Below, one piece after another: positions 6,625 through 13,549 of a stretch of 19,149 nucleotides of DNA. Location of the stretch: positions 1 through 19,149 of the forward strand of contig JAEXLY010000027.1 in the NCBI GenBank assembly GCA_023444765.1, written 5' to 3'. The notes under the pieces were generated by a model. It was not told the origin of the DNA and did no database searches. It saw only the letters and a list, made by a program, of their open reading frames with translations. Each line of letters begins with the position of its first letter. Positions within the stretch are counted from its first letter, which is position 1. This DNA is from Pseudomonadota bacterium. GTDB lineage: Bacteria > Pseudomonadota > Gammaproteobacteria > Xanthomonadales > Xanthomonadaceae. The position numbers and the translations under genes were made by a program.

Positions 6625-8454
6625 GTGGGCGCTACGCGTCGCGCCAGCCTGCTGGTGCTGCTGCTGGTTGCCGCGGCGCCGGTGGTGGCGGGGCTGCGCA
6701 TCGAAGTCGACGCCGAAGGACTGACGGACGCCGAACGGCGGGAAACGCGCGCCCTGCTGGCCCGGGTCGAAACGCTGCTCCCGGCGCGCTTCGCCGAAGC
6801 GCTGGACGCGACCATTCCGATGCGCTGGCGCGACGATCTCCCCAAGGCGGTGCACGGGCGCGCGCAGCGCGGCGGCATCGGCCTGCAGCGCAGCCTGCTG
6901 CACGCCTGGACGGCCCGCGACCGCGCGGCAGGCGATGGCGATCCGGCCGCCCGTGCCGCGCTCGCGGCCCTGCTGCACGAGCTGGCCCACGTCCATGACC
7001 GCTCTCCCCGCGGCGGGGTGTCGCGCGATCCACGACTGCTCGACCTGGCGGGCTGGCCGGTGCAGCCGTTGCGCCTGGGCCGGCGCGTGGCGCGCAACGA
7101 TCTGAAGGATCGAAGCCCCGATGCCTACGAACTGGCGTCCCCGGCCGAGTTCGTTGCGGTCAACTTCGAACACTTTCTGCTCGACCCGGCGTACGCCTGC
7201 GCGCGACCCGCGCTGCATCGCCATCTCGTCTCCATCTACGGGCCGCCGCCCGGCCGCGCACGGGAGCCCGATTGCGCCGCCGGCATGCCCTTCGTCGCCG
7301 CGGCGGGCAGCGGGGCCATGGTGCGGGCGCTGGACCTGGATCCCGCGCGCGTGCAGTCGGTGGACTACCTGTTCGCCGAAGCCAGCGGACAGCCGATGAG
7401 CCGCTGGGGCCACGCCATGCTGCGGCTGGTCGTCTGCGCGCCGGGGCGCGAACGGGGACCTGGCTGCCGGCTGGACCTGCAGCACCACGTGGTGCTCTCG
7501 TTCCGCGCATTCGTCGACGACGTGCAGGTGTCCAGCTGGCGCGGGCTGACCGGTTCCTACCCTGCGCGCCTGTTCGTGCTGCCGCTGGAGCAGGTGGTGG
7601 ACGAGTACACGCGGGTGGAGCTGCGCGGCCTGCAGTCGATCCCGCTGCGCCTGGGCGATGCCGAGATCCGGGACCTGATCGAGCGTGCGGCACGGGTGCA
7701 CTGGAGCTACGACGGGCGTTACCGCTTCGTCGGCAACAACTGCGCGGTGGAAACCTGGAAGCTGCTCAACGACGCCGTGCCGCGGCTGGCCGCGAAGCAG
7801 TTGCGCAGCGTCACGCCGACCGGCCTGCTGCGCAGGCTGGTGCGCGAGGACGTCGCCGACGCCTCCGTACTGGGCGATGCGGCGGCCGCGCTCCGCGACG
7901 GATACCGCTTCGCTTCGCTGGCCGAGCACTTCGATGCGATGCACGCCATCGCGGCCTCGGAGCTGGCGCTGCCGGCGAAGGATGCGCTGGCCTGGTTCGC
8001 GCTGGATCCCGCCATCCGCGCGCCGTGGCTGGAACGCGGTGGACTGCGCAGTTCGGCAGCGCTGCTGGTGCTGGAGCAGGCGGCGCTGCGGCGAGAGCAG
8101 GCCGCAGTGCGCGAGCTGCTCAAGCAGCGGATGCTCCGCGGGCGCGTCCCCGACCCGGAACTGGCGCGGGACTCCCTGCGGCGGCTGCTGGCCGACGGCG
8201 CCTGGGCCGGCCGCCCGGCACAGCTGCTCGGCGGCGGCTATGGCATTCCGCAGTCCGCCGAGCGTTCCCGGCTCGCCGAGGCCGTGGCCCGCGACGACAC
8301 CCGGTTGCGCGGTCTGCGGGACGACCTGCACCTGCGGCTGCGCGACTGGCTTCCCGCGGCGCAGGCGGCCCGCCTGGCATTGACGGAGGCGAACGTCGAC
8401 CGCATCGGCCGGCACCTGCGTGCGATGACGACGGGCCCCGGCGGCGCCGGCTGA
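6625..8454 (+). CDS. Exported DUF4105 / Lnb-like protein with HExxH and His-Cys motifs
   Basis: A 609-residue protein with an N-terminal signal peptide (hydrophobic residues 9-22, cleavage near VVA-G) and no later membrane helix, so probably periplasmic. The first part has a zincin-like HELAH motif (118-122) with candidate third ligands E175 or E182 in a PAEFVAVNFEHFLLDP segment. The second part has WGHAMLRL (H263) and VGNNCAVETWKLL (C373), the His and Cys pair of the DUF4105 family, whose Pfam entry I recall as the Lnb N-terminal periplasmic domain after the lipoprotein N-acyltransferase Lnb. The last 200 residues are helical, Arg/Ala/Leu-rich and unassigned. It starts with GTG 8 bases after the DUF2388 stop, with no good ribosome binding site, suggesting coupling. 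The reaction is unknown; peptidase, acyltransferase or both are possible. Confidence 0.87.
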   Translation: MGATRRASLLVLLLVAAAPVVAGLRIEVDAEGLTDAERRETRALLARVETLLPARFAEALDATIPMRWRDDLPKAVHGRAQRGGIGLQRSLLHAWTARDRAAGDGDPAARAALAALLHELAHVHDRSPRGGVSRDPRLLDLAGWPVQPLRLGRRVARNDLKDRSPDAYELASPAEFVAVNFEHFLLDPAYACARPALHRHLVSIYGPPPGRAREPDCAAGMPFVAAAGSGAMVRALDLDPARVQSVDYLFAEASGQPMSRWGHAMLRLVVCAPGRERGPGCRLDLQHHVVLSFRAFVDDVQVSSWRGLTGSYPARLFVLPLEQVVDEYTRVELRGLQSIPLRLGDAEIRDLIERAARVHWSYDGRYRFVGNNCAVETWKLLNDAVPRLAAKQLRSVTPTGLLRRLVREDVADASVLGDAAAALRDGYRFASLAEHFDAMHAIAASELALPAKDALAWFALDPAIRAPWLERGGLRSSAALLVLEQAALRREQAAVRELLKQRMLRGRVPDPELARDSLRRLLADGAWAGRPAQLLGGGYGIPQSAERSRLAEAVARDDTRLRGLRDDLHLRLRDWLPAAQAARLALTEANVDRIGRHLRAMTTGPGGAG

Positions 8455-8468
8455 GCGGCGTGGCGCTG

Positions 8469-8497
8469 GGCGGCGGACCGTCGTCCGGATCGCCGCC
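8469..8497. terminator. Hairpin between the convergent DUF4105 and efpL genes
   Basis: CGGAC and GTCCG form an inner stem around CGTC (8474-8487), enclosed by GGCGG and CCGCC with a 5-base bulge. It lies in the 52-bp gap between two converging stop codons, where a two-way terminator would be expected. No T run flanks it on either strand. Confidence 0.35.
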
Positions 8498-8506
8498 GGG
8501 CGAAGC

Positions 8507-9073
8507 TCAGTCGGCGCGGCCGCCGAACTCGCCGGTGGTGGTGTTCACCAGCACGCGTTCGCCGTTGACGATGTACTCGGGCACCATGATCTCCATTCCG
8601 GTGCTGAGCCTGGCCGGCTTGGGCCGCTTGGTGGCGGTGCCGCCCTTGAGCTCGGGCGGGGTGTCGACCACTTCGAGCGTCACGTGCTGCGGCAGCTGCA
8701 GCGCCACCGGCTGCTCGTCGATGATCTGCACGTAGCAGCCCTGCAGGCCGTCGGTGATGTAGCCGGCGTCGTCGCCGATCACGTCGGCGTCCAGCGTGTA
8801 CGGCGTGTAGTCCTCGTCGTCGAGGAACACGAAGGCCTCGCCGTCTCTGTACGAGTACGTGGCCTGCCGGCGCAGCAGTTCCACCTCGGTCAGGCTGTCT
8901 TCCGCGTCGAAGCTCACGTCGGCCTTGTTGCCGCCGGGCACGCTGTACATGATGAAGCGGAAACGCACGTTGCCGCCGCGGCCCTGTGGCGAGCTGCGCT
9001 CGATGTCGCGCACCTGGTACACGGTGCCGTTGTGTTCGACCACGTTTCCTTTCTTGACGTCGTAGGCTTTCAT
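8507..9073 (-). CDS. yeiP: Elongation factor P-like protein EfpL (YeiP)
   Basis: A 188-residue EF-P paralogue that binds stalled ribosomes between the P and E sites and helps with polyproline-type stalling motifs. It has three beta-barrel domains: KOW-like domain I (about 1-63), OB domain II with VFLDDEDYTPYTL, and a C-terminal OB domain with LSTGMEIMVPEYIVNGE and the terminal GRAD shared with E. coli YeiP (about 190 residues). The domain I tip reads SPQGRGG with R32, the position of unmodified Arg33 in E. coli EfpL rather than the modified Lys34 of EF-P. It should therefore act without lysylation by EpmA. The ATG at 9073 is fixed by MKAYDVKKGN, but the preceding bases (CGCCACCCC) contain no ribosome binding site. 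A 16-bp inverted repeat ends 5 bases upstream. Confidence 0.93.
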   Translation of the reverse strand: MKAYDVKKGNVVEHNGTVYQVRDIERSSPQGRGGNVRFRFIMYSVPGGNKADVSFDAEDSLTEVELLRRQATYSYRDGEAFVFLDDEDYTPYTLDADVIGDDAGYITDGLQGCYVQIIDEQPVALQLPQHVTLEVVDTPPELKGGTATKRPKPARLSTGMEIMVPEYIVNGERVLVNTTTGEFGGRAD

Positions 9074-9078
9074 GGGGT

Positions 9079-9173
9079 GGCGATTCGTGATTGGTGTTGG
9101 TGTTGGTGTTGGTGTTGGTGATCGTAAGTGGGCGATGGCTCCCGGGATCCGCTGTTTCCAATCGCGAATCACC
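9079..9173 (-). repeat. Long inverted repeat in the efpL leader
   Basis: Bases 9079-9094 and 9158-9173 are 16-base inverted repeats that differ at two positions. In minus-strand RNA this gives 14 Watson-Crick pairs, one U-G pair and one mismatch around a 63-base loop. The stem ends 5 bases before the efpL ATG, so it could govern access to the start or end transcripts from the SDR gene upstream. Confidence 0.6.
9091..9120. repeat. Hexamer tandem repeat (TTGGTG)5
   Basis: Five perfect copies of TTGGTG fill these 30 bases, in the loop side of the inverted repeat upstream of efpL. The array lies between genes, so copy-number change would alter spacing, not a reading frame. Confidence 0.9.
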
Positions 9174-9186
9174 AATCGCCAATCAC
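9159..9186. repeat. Heptad repeat block, four copies of (C/G)AATC(G/A)C
   Basis: Four consecutive 7-base units (CAATCGC, GAATCAC, CAATCGC, CAATCAC) end just after the SDR stop codon. Two more units in inverted orientation (GCGATTC, GTGATTG) lie at 9080-9093. This style of GATT-containing intergenic heptad is one I recall from xanthomonad genomes. It may be a dispersed repeat family rather than something specific to efpL. Confidence 0.7.
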
Positions 9187-9189
9187 GGT

Positions 9190-9960
9190 CTACTTCGGCG
9201 CCAGCCGCACCGCGCCGTCGAGGCGGATGGTCTCGCCATTGAGGTAGCGGTTGCCGACGATGTAGTGCACCAGGTCGGCGAACTCCTCGGGGCGGCCGAG
9301 GCGGGCGGGGAAGGGGATCGAGGCCGAGAGCGACTTTTGCACCTCCTCGGGCATGCCGTCCACCATCGGAGTCCAGAAGATGCCGGGTGCGACGGTGTTG
9401 ACGCGGATTCCGAAGCGGGCGAGTTCGCGCGCCATCGGCAACGTCATGCCGACCACGCCGCCCTTCGAGGCCGAGTACGCCGCCTGGCCGATCTGGCCTT
9501 CGTAGGCCGCGACGCTGGCGGTGTTGACGATCACGCCGCGCTCGCCGTCCTCGCCCGGATCGTTGTGCTGCATCAGCGCGGCCGCCGCCTTGGCCACGTT
9601 GAAGCTGCCCACCAGGTTGACCATGACGGTGGTCTGGAACTGCGAGAGCGGCATCGGCGCCTCGCGTCCGAGCACCCGGCCCGCGCCGATGATGCCGGCG
9701 CAGTTCACCGCGACGTTGAGACCGCCCATGGCGTCCGCCGCAGCCCGCATGTTCGCCGCCACGCCGTCTTCGCTGGTGACGTCGGTGCGCAGGTAGCGGG
9801 CGCGGGACTCGCCCAGTTCCGCGATCGCGGCCGTGCCCTTGTCGTCGTTGACATCGAACAGGGAAACCTGGCCGCCGTCGGCGACGATGCGCCGCGCCAC
9901 GGCGAGGCCGAGCCCGGAGACGCCGCCGGTCACGACGGCACGGATGGAGGAAGACTGCAT
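9190..9960 (-). CDS. SDR-family 3-hydroxyacyl-CoA dehydrogenase (HSD17B10-like)
   Basis: A 256-residue short-chain dehydrogenase that oxidises 3-hydroxyacyl-CoA to 3-oxoacyl-CoA with NAD+. Visible motifs are the Rossmann TGGVSGLG (11-18), D60 in the adenine-binding region, NCAG (86-89), catalytic S149, Y162 and K166 (YSASK) and an APG loop. The stretch NTASVAAYEGQIGQAAYSAS is characteristic of type-2 3-hydroxyacyl-CoA dehydrogenase/HSD17B10, which also handles 2-methyl-3-hydroxybutyryl-CoA in isoleucine breakdown. The length equals the family norm. The ATG at 9960 begins directly before the first beta strand; a longer open frame to 10131 is rejected. A GGGA lies upstream at a loose distance. 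It follows the leucine-catabolic run on the same strand, but an 88-bp gap with a promoter-like TAAAAT suggests its own transcript. Confidence 0.91.
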   Translation of the reverse strand: MQSSSIRAVVTGGVSGLGLAVARRIVADGGQVSLFDVNDDKGTAAIAELGESRARYLRTDVTSEDGVAANMRAAADAMGGLNVAVNCAGIIGAGRVLGREAPMPLSQFQTTVMVNLVGSFNVAKAAAALMQHNDPGEDGERGVIVNTASVAAYEGQIGQAAYSASKGGVVGMTLPMARELARFGIRVNTVAPGIFWTPMVDGMPEEVQKSLSASIPFPARLGRPEEFADLVHYIVGNRYLNGETIRLDGAVRLAPK

Positions 9961-9986
9961 GGACGATCCCGTTGCTGAAAGGCGCG

Positions 9987-9992
9987 ATTTTA
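9987..9992 (-). promoter_or_regulatory. Possible -10 element for the SDR gene
   Basis: On the minus strand TAAAAT (one mismatch to TATAAT) stands out in a GC-rich gap, 26 bases before the SDR ATG. No convincing -35 hexamer precedes it, so it would need an activator or be a weak promoter. Confidence 0.35.
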
Positions 9993-10048
9993 GCGCGGCC
10001 GGATACCGCGCCGCCGGGGGAGTTCCCCATCCCGCCTCGCCCGGCGCC

Positions 10049-12607
10049 TCAGCCGCCGCTGCGCAGGCGCCGCGCGAACTCTTCCGGCGGCAGCCCGGGA
10101 GCGAACAGGAAGCCCTGGCCGACCGGAACACCCAGTTCCAGCATGAAACGGCGCTGCGCCTCCGACTCGATGCCCTCGGCCACCAGGCCCAGCTCCAGGC
10201 TGCGTGCGATTCCGGCCACCGCCTGGCACACCGCCTTGTCGGAGTGGTTGCCGGGGACGCCCTCGACGAACAGCTGGCTGAGCTTGAGCCCGTGGATCGG
10301 AAGGCGACGCAGGTAGTTGAGCGCGCTGTAGCCCTCGCCGAAGTCGTCGATGGTCAGGATCACGCCCAGTTCGCGCAGCGCGGCGAAGGTGCGCAGGGTG
10401 TCCGGCGCATCCTCGATCAGCACCCGCTCGGTGAACTCCAGCTCGAGCGCCGAGCCGGGCAGGGCATGCTCCTCCAGCGCCTGGCGGACGGTGTCGGCCA
10501 GGTCTTCGACCAGGAACTGGCGGTAGGACACGTTGACCGCCACGCGGATGATGCCCAGGCCTGCGTCCCGCCACTCGGCCGCCTGCCGGCAGGCTTCGCG
10601 CAGCACCCAGCGTCCGATGCGGACGATGTCGCCGGTGTTCTCGGCATGGCCGATGAAGTGGTCGGGCCGCATCTCGCCCAGCTGGTGGTTCTGCCAGCGG
10701 ATCAGCGCTTCGGCGGCGACGATGGTGCCGCGGCGCAGGTCCACCTGCGGCTGGTAGACCAGCCGGAATTCCTCGTTGTCGGCCGCGCGGCGCAGGTGGG
10801 TTTCCATGCGCAGGCGGTCCTGCTGCGACTGCGCCAGTTCGGGGGTGAACTCCTGGCGGCCGTTGCGGATGCGGCGTTTGCTGTCGTACATCGCCGCGTC
10901 CGCGTTCTGGATCAGCGTCTGCGGCCGGTCGCCGTCGCGGGGCGCGCGGGCGATGCCGATGCTGGCGCTGATCGCGAACTCCTCCTTGTCGAAGCGGAAG
11001 CTCTCGCCGAAGGAGTCCAGGATCGCGTCCGCGATGCGCTCGGGCCGCGCGTCGTCGTCGCCGGTGTTGCAGATGACCAGGAACTCGTCGCCGCCGAAAC
11101 GCGCGATCAGTCCTTCCGTGCCCGCGGCACGGCTGATGCGCCGCGCCGCGCCGGACAGCAACTCGTCGCCGGCGCCGTGGCCGAGCACGTCGTTGACCAC
11201 CTTGAAGCGGTCCAGGTCGATGTACAGCACGGCGAGCGGCCCATGCATCGGATCGCGCATGCGCGTCTCGAGTTCGTGCAGCATGGCGTCGCGGTTGAGC
11301 AGGCCGGTGAGCGGGTCGGTGCGTGCGCGGATGCGCAGCGTTTCCTGCTCCTGCTTTCGCTCGGTGATGTCCTGCAGGGTTCCGGTGATGGACGTGCCTT
11401 CGCTGCGGCTGATCTCGGCCTCGCCGATGATCCGCAGCCACAGCGGCGTGCCGTCCGCATGCTTGGCTTCCACTTCCAGGTCGATCGGCCGCTTGTCCTC
11501 GATGGCGCGGCGCAGCGCCGCGTCCAGGCGCAGGCAGTCGGCCTCCACGAGGGCGGCCAGCAGGTCGCCGATCGAGCGGACGTCGCGTCCGACGCCGAGG
11601 ATGCGCAACCCCTCGTCGGTCATGTACAGCGCGTCGCGGTCGACCTCCCATTCCCAGCCGCCGATGCGCGCCAGCGACTGCGCACGGTCGAACAGGGCGC
11701 TGTCGCGCTTGAGTTCGGTGACGTCGCTGAAGAACGACAGGACCTGCAGCGGCGTGTGCCCGCCCGGGGCGAACAGCGGCACGCTGCTGATCGACAGCCA
11801 GCGCAGGCGCCGTTCGGGACGGTGGTAGAGGCCCAGCACCTGGCTGCCCGTCGCCACGCCCGTGCGCAACGTGGTCATCGGCGGCAGATCGGCCAGGGCG
11901 AGGGGGCGGCCCGCCTCGTCGACCACGGCCCAGTCCGCGGGCCGCATGTAGGCCTGCAGGTCCTGGTTCTCGTCCGCGCCGAGGATCCGCATCGCCGCCG
12001 CGTTGGCCTGGACCACGTTCCCGGCGTCGTCGAACACCACCACGCCCTTGTCGATCACCTCCAGCAGCTGGCCGTAGCGCAGTTCGGCCATGCGCCTGGC
12101 GCTGAGGTCGCGCGCCACCGCCACCACGCAGCGGCGACCCTCGTGCACGAAGCCGGCCGAATGCACCTCCACGGGGAAGCGGCTGCCGTCGCCGCGCCGG
12201 TTGGTGACCTCGACGACATAGGTTTCGCCGCGGTGCAGGACTTCCAGGACGGGGCGCATGTGGTCCTTGGGAAGATCCGGATTGAGCACCTCGATGGGCT
12301 GGCCCACGATCTCCGAACGCGGCCGCCGGTACGCGGCCATGCCCGCGCGGTTGAGGTCGAGCACGATGCCGCTTTCGTCGAGGATGCTGACCGGGTCCGG
12401 CACCGCGTCGAACAGCGCGTGGTAGCGCAGCCGTGCGCTCTCGGCATCCGCGCGGGCAGAGCGCAGCGCCGTCCCGGCCTGGTCGAGGAGGGCGCGTGTC
12501 GCCTCCGGCAAGGCGCTGTCGCGGCTGGCGACGGCCAGCGCGGCGAGCACGTCGGCGACGTCGGGCCCGGGCGCCGCCTCCTCGTCGGGCGACGGCTGCG
12601 CGTTCAT
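10049..12607 (-). CDS. PAS-PAS-PAS-GGDEF-EAL cyclic-di-GMP signalling protein
   Basis: An 852-residue soluble protein with three PAS-type sensor domains (about 60-170, 175-300 and 300-418), a diguanylate cyclase domain (about 420-585) and a c-di-GMP phosphodiesterase domain (about 600-852). The cyclase signature is intact (GGDEF 505-509), but the inhibitory RxxD site expected just before it is absent. In the phosphodiesterase domain EAL (633-635), N692, E724 and E727, the D754-D755 pair in DDFGEG, K775, E811 and Q831 are present; the usual Lys-x-Asp after domain loop 6 reads K775-L-S777. No signal peptide or membrane helix is seen, so sensing is cytoplasmic. The ATG at 12607 overlaps the HMG-CoA lyase stop by 4 bp, implying coupled translation. 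Net activity cannot be decided from sequence. Confidence 0.95.
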   Translation of the reverse strand: MNAQPSPDEEAAPGPDVADVLAALAVASRDSALPEATRALLDQAGTALRSARADAESARLRYHALFDAVPDPVSILDESGIVLDLNRAGMAAYRRPRSEIVGQPIEVLNPDLPKDHMRPVLEVLHRGETYVVEVTNRRGDGSRFPVEVHSAGFVHEGRRCVVAVARDLSARRMAELRYGQLLEVIDKGVVVFDDAGNVVQANAAAMRILGADENQDLQAYMRPADWAVVDEAGRPLALADLPPMTTLRTGVATGSQVLGLYHRPERRLRWLSISSVPLFAPGGHTPLQVLSFFSDVTELKRDSALFDRAQSLARIGGWEWEVDRDALYMTDEGLRILGVGRDVRSIGDLLAALVEADCLRLDAALRRAIEDKRPIDLEVEAKHADGTPLWLRIIGEAEISRSEGTSITGTLQDITERKQEQETLRIRARTDPLTGLLNRDAMLHELETRMRDPMHGPLAVLYIDLDRFKVVNDVLGHGAGDELLSGAARRISRAAGTEGLIARFGGDEFLVICNTGDDDARPERIADAILDSFGESFRFDKEEFAISASIGIARAPRDGDRPQTLIQNADAAMYDSKRRIRNGRQEFTPELAQSQQDRLRMETHLRRAADNEEFRLVYQPQVDLRRGTIVAAEALIRWQNHQLGEMRPDHFIGHAENTGDIVRIGRWVLREACRQAAEWRDAGLGIIRVAVNVSYRQFLVEDLADTVRQALEEHALPGSALELEFTERVLIEDAPDTLRTFAALRELGVILTIDDFGEGYSALNYLRRLPIHGLKLSQLFVEGVPGNHSDKAVCQAVAGIARSLELGLVAEGIESEAQRRFMLELGVPVGQGFLFAPGLPPEEFARRLRSGG

Positions 12608-13500
12608 GCGGCCGCCAGCGCCCGTCCGGCCTTGCTGCCGGTCTCGCGGCCCAGCAGGCCGGCCAGCCAGCGTCCGGTTTCGGCGAGCGCGGCCAGGTCG
12701 ATGCCGGTCTCCACGCCCATGCCTTGCAGCATGTACACCACGTCCTCGCTGGCGACGTTGCCGCTGGCGCCCTTCGCGTAGGGACAGCCGCCCGCGCCGG
12801 ACACGGCGCTGTCCACCACCGTAACGCCTTCCTCCAGGCATGCCAGGATGTTGGCCAGTGCCTGGCCCCAGGTGTCGTGGAAATGCACCGCGAGGGCGGC
12901 CATCGGCACCTCGGCGGCCACCGCCCGCAGCATCGTCCGCGCCTTGCCGGGCGTGCCCACGCCGATGGTGTCGCCGAGCGAGATCTCGTAACAGCCCATT
13001 GCGTGCAGTGCCGAGGCCACGCGCACCACGTCCGCCAGCGGCACCTCGCCCTGGTAGGGGCAACCCAGCACGGTGGACACGTAGCCGCGCACGCGGATGC
13101 CGTCGTCCCGGGCCCGCTGGAACACCGGCTCGAAGCGCTGCAGCGATTCCTCGATGCCGGTGCCGATGTTGGCGCGGGTGAAGGCGGCCGAGGCGGCGGT
13201 GAACACGGCCACCTCGCGCGCACCGGCCGCGACCGCGCGTTCGTACCCCTGCAGGTTGGGCACCAGCACCGGGTACGACACGCCGGGCCGCTTGTGGATG
13301 CCCGCGAACACCTCCGCCGCATCGGCCAGCTGCGGGACCCATTTCGGGCTCACGAAGCTCGTCGCCTCGATCGTCTGCAGGCCGGTCGCGGACAGGCGGT
13401 CGATCAGCTCGATCTTCGCCGCAGCCGGTATCGGTGTCTTCTCGTTCTGCAGCCCGTCGCGCGGACCGACCTCGACGATGCGGACCGACGCGACGCTCAC
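12604..13500 (-). CDS. liuE: Hydroxymethylglutaryl-CoA lyase
   Basis: A 298-residue TIM-barrel lyase that cleaves 3-hydroxy-3-methylglutaryl-CoA to acetoacetate and acetyl-CoA, the last step of leucine catabolism. The N-terminal EVGPRDGLQNE carries catalytic R14 and D15. H206 and H208 (HFHD) are the metal ligands. The flexible loop GAGGCPYAKGASGN holds the catalytic C239, which separates this enzyme from related isopropylmalate and citramalate synthases. The length matches bacterial HMG-CoA lyases (about 300). The start is GTG at 13500, giving the usual short lead before the first strand, with purine-rich GGGAGCGGAGG just upstream. It lies 49 bp after the carboxylase alpha gene and overlaps the GGDEF-EAL gene by ATGA. 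Confidence 0.95.
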   Translation of the reverse strand: MSVASVRIVEVGPRDGLQNEKTPIPAAAKIELIDRLSATGLQTIEATSFVSPKWVPQLADAAEVFAGIHKRPGVSYPVLVPNLQGYERAVAAGAREVAVFTAASAAFTRANIGTGIEESLQRFEPVFQRARDDGIRVRGYVSTVLGCPYQGEVPLADVVRVASALHAMGCYEISLGDTIGVGTPGKARTMLRAVAAEVPMAALAVHFHDTWGQALANILACLEEGVTVVDSAVSGAGGCPYAKGASGNVASEDVVYMLQGMGVETGIDLAALAETGRWLAGLLGRETGSKAGRALAAA

Positions 13501-13549
13501 GGCCTCCGCTCCCGGGCCGGCACGCCTGCGGCCGCGGTGGCGTGGCGCC

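Noticed and set aside
9091..9120. Phase-variable contingency repeat
   Set aside because: The unit is six bases and lies outside any coding region, so slippage would not switch a reading frame; an effect on spacing remains possible.
9833..12781. 982-residue plus-strand frame opposite the GGDEF-EAL gene, and a 1110-residue minus-strand frame at 9990-13322
   Set aside because: Both overlap a protein with three recognised domain types in another frame; composition is non-protein-like.
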